Shown here: in pieces, positions 42,214 to 52,629 of the stretch
Position numbering within the stretch: position 1 is the first letter of the stretch
How the letters are laid out: every line of letters begins with the position of its first letter
Origin: Chondrus crispus
Lineage: Eukaryota > Rhodophyta > Florideophyceae > Gigartinales > Gigartinaceae
Direction of reading: 5' to 3'
Length of the DNA stretch: 64,000 nucleotides
NCBI RefSeq assembly: GCF_000350225.1
Contig: NW_005179191.1
Span: 50,463-114,462, forward strand
The notes under the pieces: generated by a model
What the model was told of the DNA's origin: nothing
The model's database searches: none
The model's input: only the letters and a program-made list of their open reading frames with translations
Position numbers and translations under genes: made by a program

Positions 42214-42932
42214 TAGTGTTAAAATAACATATTTATGAGTGCAGCTACGATTCGTATTACGATTCGTATCAGAATAACCTGCGATATTGTGACTCTAGCA
42301 TGTCATAAAAAAATTACTTGTAACCGTATCTATGACAGCCGAAATGTTTCAATTTATTTAAAGGCGCAGCGGTGTCCTCGTAGTAATGCAACAACCCTAC
42401 ATTCTACTTATTTGGCAAGGGCCAACGTCTGACCTGCTTACTACAAACCGGGTAAGCAACGCTCTTGAAACTACAGTGATAGTCGTATCTCGATGTTAAC
42501 ATCGTTATGCCTCCTCTCGTCTCAAACTGTAAACTAAGCCTGTTCCTGTTCACATGAACGGGAACAGGCACACAAGCTCGTAGCCAGCTCGCACGAGCAT
42601 ATGAGTCACATGAATCATATGCTCGTGCAATCATAAAAAAAATCGGAATCAGCCCATTTTCCGAACTTCAGGAGCGTATAGGGTGGTTTAGGTCCGTTCA
42701 GACTCTGAACTCCAGAGTCCAACGAAGCAATTTCCCTGATGGTCCTAGCTGGCTCCAGCTACAAGTAGAAGTCGAAATTTTGGCCGGTTACACTACTAGG
42801 TGAAGTTGATGCTGATATCGGCTAAATACCGCACCTTGCATCGGTTGCATGCGTTACACTGTCCACGTGTAGTTGGTCAGATCTTGGATCAAAATGGTCA
42901 TGCTATGTGTAGTTGAGCGTTATTCCCGGGAC
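42214..42932. other. Spacer upstream of the beta-propeller gene
   Basis: No gene seen. Contains an inverted pair around 42540-42562 (TGTTCCTGTTCACATGAACGG and the following GGAACAGG). Confidence 0.5.
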
Positions 42933-43034
42933 TTGCATTGAAACAATCTGCTCAGGGAGCTATCCAGTGGATATCCAGTGGATAGCTCCCTGAGCAGATT
43001 GCTTCAATGCAACACACTGGATAGTATCCAGTGT
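42933..43034. repeat. 80-bp near-perfect palindrome plus 21-bp palindrome
   Basis: 42933-43012: 34-bp arms (TTGCATTGAAACAATCTGCT...) with one mismatch around GTGGATATCCAG. One base later, 43014-43034 is a second palindrome, ACACTGGATA g TATCCAGTGT. It lies 126 bp upstream of the TATA box of the beta-propeller gene. The side-by-side arrangement recalls the double palindromes in E1 and E2, but the centres do not show the same exact 2-bp core. Confidence 0.85.
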
Positions 43035-43159
43035 CGGATGAATAGATTTAGATGCAGCACAAGCACACGAGTATCGTCGTCTTTGTCACTAACTCCATCT
43101 ACTTTGCGAGGTTGAAAAAGTCTTCCAAACTTCGAACCCTTCAGCCCCACCCACATATC

Positions 43160-43167
43160 TATAAAAG
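43160..43167 (+). promoter_or_regulatory. TATA box of the beta-propeller gene
   Basis: TATAAAAG, 59 bases before the ATG at 43226. A pyrimidine-rich stretch (CTCTCCCTCTCCATCG) about 25 bases further on suits a transcription start. Confidence 0.75.
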
Positions 43168-43225
43168 GCACCTCTCCCTCTCCATCGTTCTCGCCACTCA
43201 TTCGTATCCCACCGATTATCGCACC

Positions 43226-45226
43226 ATGGCTTTCAAAATCGGCCCTCTCCTCCTGCTCCTTACCGTCCTTTTCTCTTTCCAAACCGCCCACTCGCAGCTT
43301 ATCTCCAACTTCGACTCATGCACGGCTCTCAACGACTACTACATCGGGGTTGTCGAGCCTCTGGTCGGCCCTAACGGTCTGACCTCGTCAAACGCATACA
43401 CAAACACCCGCTCTCCCCCGAGAAAGAACGGCAAGTTTTATCCCAAGCGTCCCGGAGGGCCAGCTGGTCTTCCCTTCCGTCGTATACTCCGTGATCCCAA
43501 ACGTGTCAAGTTCAACAATATCACCGAAGGGATTGACACCGATACTGAAGATGAAGATGCTGATGGGCCTGTTGCGGGCACCGATTTTTCTACCACAAAT
43601 GTCCAAGTAAGGGGAGTCGATGAACCTGACATTATTAAGACAGATGGAAAGAGAGTCTTCACCATTACCGGTACGACTTTCTCTCATGTCAGGGTACTTG
43701 ATGACGGCGCATCTGGAAGACGTGTCGGAAGATTGGAACTGCCGACCTATCCGGAAGAAATGCTTATTCAAGGGGATTATATCCTCGTTATTGGCACTGT
43801 CTACGAGTACAAACGCCCTGTCTATGTCCGTTACAAAACGGATCCATCCTCTGGCGAATCAGCCACAGTGGTCTATCAAATCAATGTCTCTCGCCCCGAA
43901 CCCCGTCTCGTCTCCACTCTCTACTTGGAAGGTCGCTACGTCAAGTCCCGAGAGGTCGAGGGTGTCGCTCGATTAGTCCTATCATTCAACCCTCTCGACT
44001 CAATCTGGCTCTACTATCCGGGTCGCGGTGCCAAGCGCCACCAGACTCAGAAGTGGAACCGTGAAATCATTCGCTACTCTCGAGCTGGTAATTGGCTGCC
44101 CACCTATCGCCTGGAGCAGAACGGCGGCGTTCAAACAGGAGTCTATGCGACCTGTGGAGAGGTGTATTATTCTCCAAAGGTGTTTTCAGGATTCAATCTC
44201 CTTACTGTTGTGACCTTGCCTGTTGGAGGTAAGCTTACTCCGGGCAGTTCCGCCACTGTCATGTCTGATGCGGAAACGATATATGCAACCAAGTCGGCTA
44301 TGTATGTTACTACCAGTGAGTTCCGCTTTGGTGACCTATCTGATGATAATGTCCGCTGGGGTGCCAACTATCGTACCTCGATCCACAAGTTTGGTCTTTC
44401 CGACGACGGCGCATCTTACATTGCTAGCGGGGCTGTGACTGGTAGCGTGATCAACCAGTTTGCCATGCATGAATACCAGGGAACGTTTTACATTGCGACC
44501 ACCGATGGCGCGAGTTGGTGGAGTAACCGAGACTTGACCGAAAGTAAGGTGACGGCATTTGAGCCGAATGAGAAGACTAAAACGTTGAAGAAGGTCGGTG
44601 AGGTGGGGAATCTTGGACTTGGGGAGCGGATTTTCTCCGTGAGGTATATCCGAGATACGGCTTACATCGTAACATTCCGGGAGGTTGATCCATTGTATGT
44701 TCTCGATTTGTCGAATCCGAAGAAACTGAAGGTGTTGGGAGAACTGAAGATCCCTGGTTTCAGTTCGTACTTGCATCCGGTAGCACCGGGCCGTATTCTG
44801 GGTGTTGGACAAGATGCAACAAATACTGGGATGTTGCTGGGCGCCAAGGTCTCATTGTTTGATGTGAGTGACAAGAAGAACCCCAAGGAGCTTTCGGTAT
44901 GGTCATTGAGGGGTAGTTATTCGAATGCAGAATGGGACCACCGGGCTTTCCTCTACTGGAAGCAGCAAGGCGTGGCTGTGATGCCGATCAGTGTGTACAC
45001 AGGGAGTCGCACTTTCACTGGAGCAGTTGTGCTGGAGATCTCCGATACTAGGATTAAGGAGCGTGGGCGGGTGACCCACAATATTGAGAGATCGTACACA
45101 CCAAACATCAGGAGAAACGCCATTATTGGTAGGACAAATCTGTGGTCGATGTCAGATGAAATACTCCAAGTCAATGACATCAATACGTTGAAGAAGGTGA
45201 AGGCTCAAGTTAAAATCACGTCGTAA
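43226..45226 (+). CDS. Secreted beta-propeller domain protein (Beta_propel/PF09826-like), 666 aa
   Basis: Start chosen at ATG 43226 (CACCATGG context, after the TATA box); the longer frame upstream lies in promoter sequence. Residues 1 to about 22 form a signal peptide (FKIGPLLLLLTVLFSF core, cut near AHSQ), so the protein is probably secreted or enters the secretory pathway. From about residue 123, NVQVRGVDEPDIIKTDGKRV matches the hallmark opening of the C-terminal beta-propeller family known mainly from bacteria and archaea. Blocks such as YILVIGTVYEY, VRYIRDTAYIVTFREVDPLYVLDLSNPKKLKVLGEL and SLFDVSDKKNPKELSVW are successive propeller blades. No membrane anchor is seen after the signal. No introns and no frame damage. 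Function unknown; a structural or ligand-binding role outside the cell is inference. Confidence 0.85.
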   Translation: MAFKIGPLLLLLTVLFSFQTAHSQLISNFDSCTALNDYYIGVVEPLVGPNGLTSSNAYTNTRSPPRKNGKFYPKRPGGPAGLPFRRILRDPKRVKFNNITEGIDTDTEDEDADGPVAGTDFSTTNVQVRGVDEPDIIKTDGKRVFTITGTTFSHVRVLDDGASGRRVGRLELPTYPEEMLIQGDYILVIGTVYEYKRPVYVRYKTDPSSGESATVVYQINVSRPEPRLVSTLYLEGRYVKSREVEGVARLVLSFNPLDSIWLYYPGRGAKRHQTQKWNREIIRYSRAGNWLPTYRLEQNGGVQTGVYATCGEVYYSPKVFSGFNLLTVVTLPVGGKLTPGSSATVMSDAETIYATKSAMYVTTSEFRFGDLSDDNVRWGANYRTSIHKFGLSDDGASYIASGAVTGSVINQFAMHEYQGTFYIATTDGASWWSNRDLTESKVTAFEPNEKTKTLKKVGEVGNLGLGERIFSVRYIRDTAYIVTFREVDPLYVLDLSNPKKLKVLGELKIPGFSSYLHPVAPGRILGVGQDATNTGMLLGAKVSLFDVSDKKNPKELSVWSLRGSYSNAEWDHRAFLYWKQQGVAVMPISVYTGSRTFTGAVVLEISDTRIKERGRVTHNIERSYTPNIRRNAIIGRTNLWSMSDEILQVNDINTLKKVKAQVKITS

Positions 45227-45666
45227 GGTTTTACTGTTGTTTACTGTTAGGTACGATCATCACTGAAAGTTTCATTTGCATCGAAGTAAAAAAAACCTAG
45301 GCAAGTACTTTTCTTCAAGCATTGGTTTGCTAAGTTCAGCGGGGCCTTTAGTGCAGGAGTGGGTAGGTTGATGAAACAAGTGAGGCATGATGCGAGCTGA
45401 ACTTGAACCCCTTTATCTTTTCGCCTACAGATGGCATACTACACACAAGCACGCTTAAAGTTACCCGAGACTTGGGGAATGTTTTTATGTCGGGGATCAT
45501 TCAGAGCTATTAGAATGACACGTCCGTTGAGAACACGAGCGGAGCAAGTTTGGATTCGTTTTGCTCAATCTCTCTGAGCGGAGAGATCTGCAAAAACACG
45601 ATATATGCTCATGAGGGGCTTTTCTCCTCTCCATGCTCCGCCAGCGGCATGGTACGCAGGAATCCT

Positions 45667-45723
45667 GGTTTGTTAAATGCACAGATAATCCTGCGGCAGG
45701 ATTATCTGTGTATTTAACAAACC
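45667..45723. repeat. 57-bp hairpin
   Basis: 27-bp arms (GGTTTGTTAAATGCACAGAT...) with one mismatch and a 3-base loop CGG. It begins where a short palindrome CAGGAATCCTG (45658-45668) ends. Confidence 0.85.
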
Positions 45724-45825
45724 ATTTAAGAGAGAGTTCAAACTGTCAACTGGAGGAAATCCGGTTTGACATCAGCACCGACGTGACCCCGCCTATCCAA
45801 ACTTCGGATTCCAAAGGCTTCTCTA

Positions 45826-45863
45826 GCAATTTGCCGTTGCTGACATGAGCAACGGCAAGTTGC
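45826..45863. repeat. 38-bp hairpin
   Basis: 16-bp arms (GCAATTTGCCGTTGCT) with one mismatch around GACATG. Confidence 0.85.
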
Positions 45864-47548
45864 GCCTAAATTCCCTCCCCATTTCCGAAAGCGTACACCT
45901 CAGCAGCCTTTCGACTCACCTCTCAAAGCTCTGAGGGCAACACTTATCACCTTCCAGAGAGCAGTCCCGTAGCACTATCCATTCGGAAATGTCCTTTTCC
46001 CTCTGTTCCTCTTCGTTAGAATGAACGCTGTCCGTCCTGAAGGGACGTCGCGCTCTTCGAGGCGCTTGCCGCTAAGTATGAATTGATTTACGCAGCTATC
46101 TGCGTCCACCCATGAGAACCATGTAAAGTACCAGCGGATCCTCCGCACTATTTTGCCCGCCAAGCAGTGTTGTCATCGCATGACCTCTAAGTGACATTCC
46201 TTGCGTCAGCACGTTGGCGGTGTGTGTGTGTGTGGCGTATATTGCGGTGTGCTCCACATGAGGTGGAACTGTGAGTGCGCCATCGAGACGAACGGCTGGC
46301 ATTAACCTCTCTAGAAGGGCGTTTTGAGGATGGGAAGGAGGGGTGGCGTAGATAGGTGTGCGGGACCAGTGGGGACTTTTCGAGGCTAGGGAACTGGAAC
46401 TCGACATGCGATGGAAGGGATGGGTGTGTAGTGTGTACGGGGAGAAGGGGAGGGCAGTTTAGGGCGGTGGGGTCGCGCACGACACTGAGGACGGAGGCGG
46501 TCTTGTGCATAACCGTGTGCTCACGGTTGAGAGTCCGCCCTCGGCGGGTGTCATTCCCGAAACAGGGCCGCACAATATTCTGTCGTCGATCAGTTCTACG
46601 TGCACGAGACTATCCAAATCACATTGGAACGCTGCGACTCCCTAGTCTGCATGTTGAAATCTTGCGTTGGACATACGAAGCATGATCAGATATGTTGGCA
46701 AATGCAATTTGCGCAGTTCCCTGCCCAAGGATAGCTGTAGTTTTTGACGTAAACGATGAGCACCTGGCTGTCAACGGCAGCCAACGTGCCCATCACAGCG
46801 ACACGCATTTGCAGAATGTCCTCGTCAAAGTCAGCAACACTAACGGACCAACATGCAAACGGTACCCATGTGCGGAGACTCTCCTGTTGCACAGGCACAC
46901 GTCATGCACCGCGCCATTGTGCGAGTGATCAAAAGGTTGAGCAAATGCGCCATGTAGCATTGGTTGGTGGCGAAGACGATGGGTACGCATGGGAGCGCGT
47001 TTGCATCTCGATTGTGCAGGCGTGCTCTCCTGGTGCGAAGAGCACCAGCACTGCTAGTGTGTCAGCAGTCGGCCGGCCCACTCCAGGCAAACGCCCTCGA
47101 GCCGCACCAAGTAACTTCACACTCTTTGCCATACCCGTACAACTTGACCGTCACGGAGTGCATCCCGCGCAAAGTCAAATGTGAATTGTGGCTGGGTTCC
47201 GCACGTCGTCATCATGCCATGAGATATCATCTCTCCAAATGCGAACCAATCGCAGAAGTGGGACTTTTCATAATGATCATCATAAATGGGCGAGTATTCT
47301 TCACTCTGCGCAGCAGGCAGTGCCCATCGCAGTTGTTCCATCCCCTTTTGTGCACGTCATTTGGCCAACAAGCGTTTTTTATAACACCGAGCATTACCCT
47401 TCTCGGAGGGTCAATTTCGGACATGGTTTAATTCAGGACGCAACACCTGTCGAGCATATACCGTACTGTAGTGGACTGTAGTCGCCAACTTGGCAACCCT
47501 CTACGTGTGAAAGACTTTGCCTTGGCCTATCCCCTGCCCTGTTAGGGG

Positions 47549-47572
47549 TTAGTGGTCATATGTGACCACTAA
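47549..47572. repeat. 24-bp near-perfect palindrome
   Basis: TTAGTGGTCATATGTGACCA followed by CTAA, one mismatch next to the centre. It lies 64 bp before the E4 target duplication. Confidence 0.7.
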
Positions 47573-47635
47573 AAAAGCGTCGATTTTTAATCAAATTTTC
47601 AGGAAACGCCACGTCCTGGTAAATGCTGAAGATTC

Positions 47636-47902
47636 TGTGAGATATTTTTAGGGAAATATTTGCATTTTACTGTAGAGGGAGATTTTATTCTGTAGACCGA
47701 GATTTTATTTGAATTTTAGAGAAGCGCACGCGTACGGCCCGGCGGAATCCGGGCCGGACGCGTGGACGCTTCTGGAAGGAATTTCGTAGAAATAAAAGAG
47801 AGAGGGTGACGGGCGCTGCGGGGAAGGGGGGACGACACTCGGCGAACCCTCACCACGAACGGCACGCTCCCCAGAACCGCCTCCCCCATTTCACCGACAA
47901 CA
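47636..47902 (+). mobile_element. E4 5' LTR
   Basis: 267 bp, TGTGAG...CAACA. Contains a strong G/C stem (ACGCGTACGGCCCGG paired with CCGGGCCGGACGCGT around 47729-47765). The polyprotein frame is already open within it from about 47713. A canonical primer-binding site was not found right after it. Confidence 0.9.
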
Positions 47903-50900
47903 TAGTACTCTTGTGGAGGGCCGACGCAGACACAAGTGCGGGCCCTAACCCTGTTACCTACGATGGGTCGAACGGGTCAGATGTTTCCAAGTTTCTGTTC
48001 GTATACGAGAACATCATTATGCGCGGCAAGCCTGACGAGGAGAAGGCAGGAGCTATCCTATGCCACCTCGAGGGTGCCGCGTTCGACTATTACTATGAAA
48101 CGTATAGTCATAATGGGAGTCTGACCGAGGCCGCCAGTAACTGGGACGGTGTGAAGAGCGCCCTGTCTGACCGTTTTACGGAGGCACCGAGGCCAGAAGA
48201 AAGCATCCAGAAGGCTATGAGTTGCCGACTGGATGGTAAGAACTTGCTTACTTCGATGGATGAAATGGACAAGCTCTACAGAAGGGCTGGTTTCAACGAC
48301 GAGGCAAAGTACGGCTTGCTTCGCAATGCCGTAATGGCACATTTGGATGTTGCTCAGTTCGCGATCTATCGTTCTCCGACGACGTACGAAGAACTGATGA
48401 AGACCGTGAAGGACTTTGCTGCAGGCCGTGACGCCTTCAAGGCGGCGAAAACTGCTGCGCAGTCCGTTGAACCTGTGACGCCCAAGCGCGTACTGGTGCG
48501 TTCTGATGTGGATCCTCGACAGGAAAAGCTGGAGAACAAGGTAGACGCCATCACCAACCAGCTGGCGGAACTGTCACTAATGATGAAGAAACGACAGACG
48601 CCAGGGGACAGTGATACGAGTTGGACATGTTCCTATTGCAAGGAACCAGGGCATTCAGCGACTCGTTGTCGTTCCAACCCACACCGTGATACTCGTTGCC
48701 CAACGTGTGGGAAGATTGGACACACGACGGAGACTTGCTGGTCCCGCTTTGCTAGAAAGAATGTGGCTCATGCACGTCCTCAAGGTAACGCTGGCGCAGG
48801 AAGCGCTTATGGCCCCAAAGCAGGCGGTTCTGCCAACGACGCCGGTGACAAGGCCACCAGAGACTCAAAGCAAGTCACGGTCATAACTGAGACCACCAAG
48901 GGAGAATTGGTGGCAGCTACGAAACGCAACGCCGAAGGAGAGGCCTTGCCGAAGCAGTCGAAGAACCGTGAAGAAGTTTCGATCCCGAGGCTGCTGAATC
49001 CCACTCCAGTAGCTCCTAGGGGAACTCTCCCCTGGAATGAGTCGCTAAGAGTGCCGAGAGTGAAGCCTGCACGCCAGAAGAAGAAGAATGTTTCAAAGAA
49101 GGCGGCACTCCAGGAGCACGTCGGCAAGTATAACGTCGTATCAGAGCTGGCGAATGCGCCGTCTGGTCTAACATTTGGACAACTTGTCCGTGGAGACGCT
49201 GAAGGAGCAAGGAAGGAGATGAAGCGCCTTCTATCCAGGAGATTAGGGCGTTCTCGCGGGTTTGCGGGCCACACGGATGTCTTCCCGAGGCGTCTTCGGG
49301 TAGTTACTGTTCAAGTTTATGGAACTGATGCTCAAGCACTACTGGATTCGGGTGCGGTGCCGAACATCATGTCGCCGCACCTCATGAGGAGACTTTCTCT
49401 GACGCCAGAGAGTACGAAGAAACACATCACTGTGGCAGATGGGAAGAGCTCCCCTTGTGTTGGATCACTGCGCCAGGTCCCCGTCTCGTTTGGGGGACTG
49501 GTGAGCATGATGGACTTCCTTGTCGTTACGGGAACACCGTACGACGTCATCGTGGGGATGCCGTCGTTAGAGGAGCTCCAAACGTGCATTGATTTGGGGC
49601 AACAGCATGTCCAAGTAACTGTGGGTGCGGAGACGATTCGACTAAGTCTTGAGATGGATGAAAACCATAAGAAGCCTGGATCCGCTACCGACAGTGAGGA
49701 CTTCACGTCAGACTCGGGGGCCGTGCCGGCTGACTCGACTGACACGGATGAAGACTTCGTCCTTTCGCTGCGTGAAAGGGTGCCGTTTGAACCAGACCTT
49801 GCCTGGGCGGGAGCAGTCACTGAGGACGAAGATCCTCATGCTGGACTTCCGGACCTAGCTGAGGAAGGCTCAGAGTACGAGCCGGCAGATGAGAAAGAGA
49901 AAAGAGATGAGAAGGAGGAACTTCTCATGTCTAAGCTGAGCCATATCAGCAGAGAGAACGCCGACCGCATAATATGTTCTATCAAGAGTATGGGAATAGC
50001 TGCATGGTCTTTGGACGACCTCAGGCCGGCAGATGTCCCTGTGTCACATTCTTTTGAGTTAAATGACGACAGACCCATTTCGCACGCCGTTCGGAGGCTC
50101 CCTCCGAGACACAACGCGGTAGTGCGCGAGGAGATCGAGAAGATGCAGAAGGCAGGGATCATTACCCCCTCTGTAGCTCCTTGGTCGTTTCCGGTCGTCA
50201 TCGCAACGAAGAAGGACGGGAAACCTCGCTTCTGTGTTGACTACCGCGCGCTTAACCGGGTGATGAAGGCCGACAAGTGGCCGTTGCCCAAAATGGAAGA
50301 GATATTCGACGACCTTGAAGGAAGCAAAGTGTTCACTACCCTGGACTTGTTCTCGGGTTATTGGCAAGTGCGGATGGCTTCATGGTGCAAAGAACAGACG
50401 ACGTTTGTCTGTCGGTACGGGACCTTTCAATTTGAAGTGATGCCATTCGGGCTCATGAACGCTCCTTCAACATTTCAAAGGATGATGGATGGCGTATTCA
50501 GAGACCTGCCATTCGTCCGAGTATACCTTGATGACGTGGTTATCTTTTCAAAGTCCTTGGACGTCCATGTTGACCATTTAATTGAAGTGTTCGAGCTGAT
50601 TGCTCGCAGTGGATTGAAGTTGAAGCTTGCGAAGTGTTCCTTCGCGCAATCACAGACCAAGCTATTGGGGCACGTCATGGGAAAGAAGGGGATTGAGGTG
50701 GATCCAGAGAAGACATCGATCATTTGGGACACCCCCGAGCCGCGCACCAAGACGGAGTTACGAAGCTTCCTTGGGCTAGCGGGGTATTACCGCCGATTCA
50801 TCCCTAAGTTCGCAGAAGTCTCTGCATCGTTGCATGCTGCTACTTCTACCAAAGTCGAATTTGAATTTACGGAAGGGATGCGGACCGCCTTCCAGGAGTT

Positions 50901-52629
50901 GAAGAAGAGGGTGACGACTCCTCCGCTGTTGGCGCTCCCGAAGTTTGACGAACCCTTCGTGGTCGAGACAGATGCATCCAACATGGCAGTGGGAGCAGTT
51001 CTGGCTCAGAAGAAGGAAGACAAGAAGGTTCACCCGATACAATACGCCAGCAGGACGATGACGGAGACTGAGAAGAAGTACCCCACCTGTGAGAGAGAAG
51101 CGTTAGCGGTGATCTTCGCGCTAAAGAAATTTCGGGTGTATTTGCTCTCAACGCAAAAGTTCAAGTTGATTACGGATCACCAAGCGCTTCAGTATGCGTT
51201 CAAAAAGAAGGACATCCACGGTAGACTTGCCCGCTGGTTGGATTTCCTGGCGGAGTACGAATTCGAGATATTGTACCGCCCCGGCTCAAAGAATTGTGCC
51301 GCTGACTTTCTCTCGCGTCTACGAAAAGACGATGGCAGGCGCGAGGAGGATGAGGGGGACCTGGTATGTGGTGCCGCTTTTGCGAAAGGAGGTATGCTGG
51401 AAGACATGGAACCTCATGTGCGGGACACGTACCGTTATCTCGAAGGAGAAGAGATGGTTGAGCAAGATGCTGCGCAGAGGCGCAGAATCAAGAAGAACTC
51501 CAGGCGGTTCCTCGCCTGGAACGGAAGGCTGTTTCGCAGGATGAAGAATGAGATCAGAACAATCCCTTCTCGGGGGACTCGACTGCAGATATTGCGGTCG
51601 CTGCATGACGACATTGGCCACTGGGACGCTACAGCTACGAAGCAGTTCGTCCTTGACAGGTACTGGTGGCCGGGAGTTCATGGTGATATCTACGCCTACG
51701 TTCGTGGATGCGAAGGCTGCCAAAAGGCTGCGCCCATCCCGACGTACAAGAGCACGGCGGTGATACCAGTCTCTCAGCTCTTTGAGACATTCTCGATAGA
51801 CTTTGCGGGACCCCTTCCCAAGACGAAGAACGGAAAACGTTACATCCTGATAGCGGTCGAACATCTGACTGGTTGGCCCCTGGCTTGGGCAACCGAGACT
51901 GCTACGTCTGCGGAAGTTGTCAAGTTCGTGGAGGAGGAGATCATCCATTCGTTTGGTCCCCCTCGGACCATAGTCTCAGATAACGCAACATGTTTCAGCG
52001 CGACAGCGTTGAAGAACTTCATGGTACAACAGGGAATTTCATGGAAACCGGTCCTCGCCTATGCTCCTATGTCCAACGGAAAAGCGGAGCGTATGGTCGG
52101 GACCATCAAGCGTTCAATTCGGAAGACTCTGTTGGGACAGGGCGCCGCTAGCCACAAGTGGGAATCAGCGCTGAAGCAGATCCTGTACGGATACCGCCGA
52201 CGCCGGCTGTCGGACGAGTTCTCCCCGTTTGAGCTGATGTATGGAGTAAAGCCGCCCGCGCAACCCCAGACCGAACTGAACCAAATCCGGTGGGGCGGCG
52301 TTGAGGCGCGCAACTTGGAACTGTTAGCGACGCTCGCGCTCCGATCGACGAGGGCGGCTAAACAGTTGGAAAAGAGGAGCAAGAGAATGACGGTTATGTC
52401 GCCACGCCAGTTCGACGTACACGATCAAGTCCTGGTTGCCAGAGGAACAGCCTTGGGAGGGCTACGGAAGTGGCCTTTAGGAGAATCGAAGTACTACGGC
52501 CCCTGCAGGGTAGTACGGGCAAAGCACCCGCGGTACACACTCGTGTCGCCGGGTTTGCGTTACAGTCGACGGGATATACACGCAAGGCGTTTAATCCCCT
52601 TTATTCAGAAACCCGCACATCTTATGTAG
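47806..52629 (+). CDS. gag-pol: E4 gag-pol polyprotein
   Basis: A single frame with no stop. Gag: VTYDGSNGSDVSKFLFVYENI at about residues 48-68, then capsid helices; zinc knuckles CSYCKEPGHSATRC and CPTCGKIGHTTETC (about 275-310). Protease LLDSGAVPN (about 513). RT FCVDYRALN, FTTLDLFSGYWQ and YLDDVVIFSKS (809-912), all catalytic Asp kept. RNase H VVETDASNMAVGAVL, TDHQALQYA and CAADFLSR. Integrase: HDDIGHW...CEGCQ zinc region, then SIDFAGPL, VSDNATCF and NGKAERMVG, an intact DDE set (about 1330, 1390, 1425). The first in-frame ATG is 48019, inside gag, so translation probably starts at a non-ATG codon or through an unseen leader. 47806 (GTG) is only the conventional left limit. Likely functional apart from the start question. 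Confidence 0.92.
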   Translation: MTGAAGKGGRHSANPHHERHAPQNRLPHFTDNIVLLWRADADTSAGPNPVTYDGSNGSDVSKFLFVYENIIMRGKPDEEKAGAILCHLEGAAFDYYYETYSHNGSLTEAASNWDGVKSALSDRFTEAPRPEESIQKAMSCRLDGKNLLTSMDEMDKLYRRAGFNDEAKYGLLRNAVMAHLDVAQFAIYRSPTTYEELMKTVKDFAAGRDAFKAAKTAAQSVEPVTPKRVLVRSDVDPRQEKLENKVDAITNQLAELSLMMKKRQTPGDSDTSWTCSYCKEPGHSATRCRSNPHRDTRCPTCGKIGHTTETCWSRFARKNVAHARPQGNAGAGSAYGPKAGGSANDAGDKATRDSKQVTVITETTKGELVAATKRNAEGEALPKQSKNREEVSIPRLLNPTPVAPRGTLPWNESLRVPRVKPARQKKKNVSKKAALQEHVGKYNVVSELANAPSGLTFGQLVRGDAEGARKEMKRLLSRRLGRSRGFAGHTDVFPRRLRVVTVQVYGTDAQALLDSGAVPNIMSPHLMRRLSLTPESTKKHITVADGKSSPCVGSLRQVPVSFGGLVSMMDFLVVTGTPYDVIVGMPSLEELQTCIDLGQQHVQVTVGAETIRLSLEMDENHKKPGSATDSEDFTSDSGAVPADSTDTDEDFVLSLRERVPFEPDLAWAGAVTEDEDPHAGLPDLAEEGSEYEPADEKEKRDEKEELLMSKLSHISRENADRIICSIKSMGIAAWSLDDLRPADVPVSHSFELNDDRPISHAVRRLPPRHNAVVREEIEKMQKAGIITPSVAPWSFPVVIATKKDGKPRFCVDYRALNRVMKADKWPLPKMEEIFDDLEGSKVFTTLDLFSGYWQVRMASWCKEQTTFVCRYGTFQFEVMPFGLMNAPSTFQRMMDGVFRDLPFVRVYLDDVVIFSKSLDVHVDHLIEVFELIARSGLKLKLAKCSFAQSQTKLLGHVMGKKGIEVDPEKTSIIWDTPEPRTKTELRSFLGLAGYYRRFIPKFAEVSASLHAATSTKVEFEFTEGMRTAFQELKKRVTTPPLLALPKFDEPFVVETDASNMAVGAVLAQKKEDKKVHPIQYASRTMTETEKKYPTCEREALAVIFALKKFRVYLLSTQKFKLITDHQALQYAFKKKDIHGRLARWLDFLAEYEFEILYRPGSKNCAADFLSRLRKDDGRREEDEGDLVCGAAFAKGGMLEDMEPHVRDTYRYLEGEEMVEQDAAQRRRIKKNSRRFLAWNGRLFRRMKNEIRTIPSRGTRLQILRSLHDDIGHWDATATKQFVLDRYWWPGVHGDIYAYVRGCEGCQKAAPIPTYKSTAVIPVSQLFETFSIDFAGPLPKTKNGKRYILIAVEHLTGWPLAWATETATSAEVVKFVEEEIIHSFGPPRTIVSDNATCFSATALKNFMVQQGISWKPVLAYAPMSNGKAERMVGTIKRSIRKTLLGQGAASHKWESALKQILYGYRRRRLSDEFSPFELMYGVKPPAQPQTELNQIRWGGVEARNLELLATLALRSTRAAKQLEKRSKRMTVMSPRQFDVHDQVLVARGTALGGLRKWPLGESKYYGPCRVVRAKHPRYTLVSPGLRYSRRDIHARRLIPFIQKPAHLM

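Larger units (their letters stand above)
45227..47630. other. Spacer, several hairpins, no supported gene
   Basis: Contains hairpins at 45667-45723, 45826-45863 and 47549-47572, a (TG)n run near 46218-46235, and several minus-strand frames of 65-160 residues between 46096 and 47424. These shift frame repeatedly and show no motif I know; a decayed gene is possible but unsupported. Confidence 0.5.

Noticed and set aside
46096-47424. Series of minus-strand frames that might be one decayed gene
   Set aside because: Frames shift often and none shows a recognisable domain; I could not join them convincingly.
47530-47600. CCCTG start as a piggyBac terminal repeat, with E4 inserted between it and the transposase
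   Set aside because: No TTAA at the expected place and no matching opposite end in the window.
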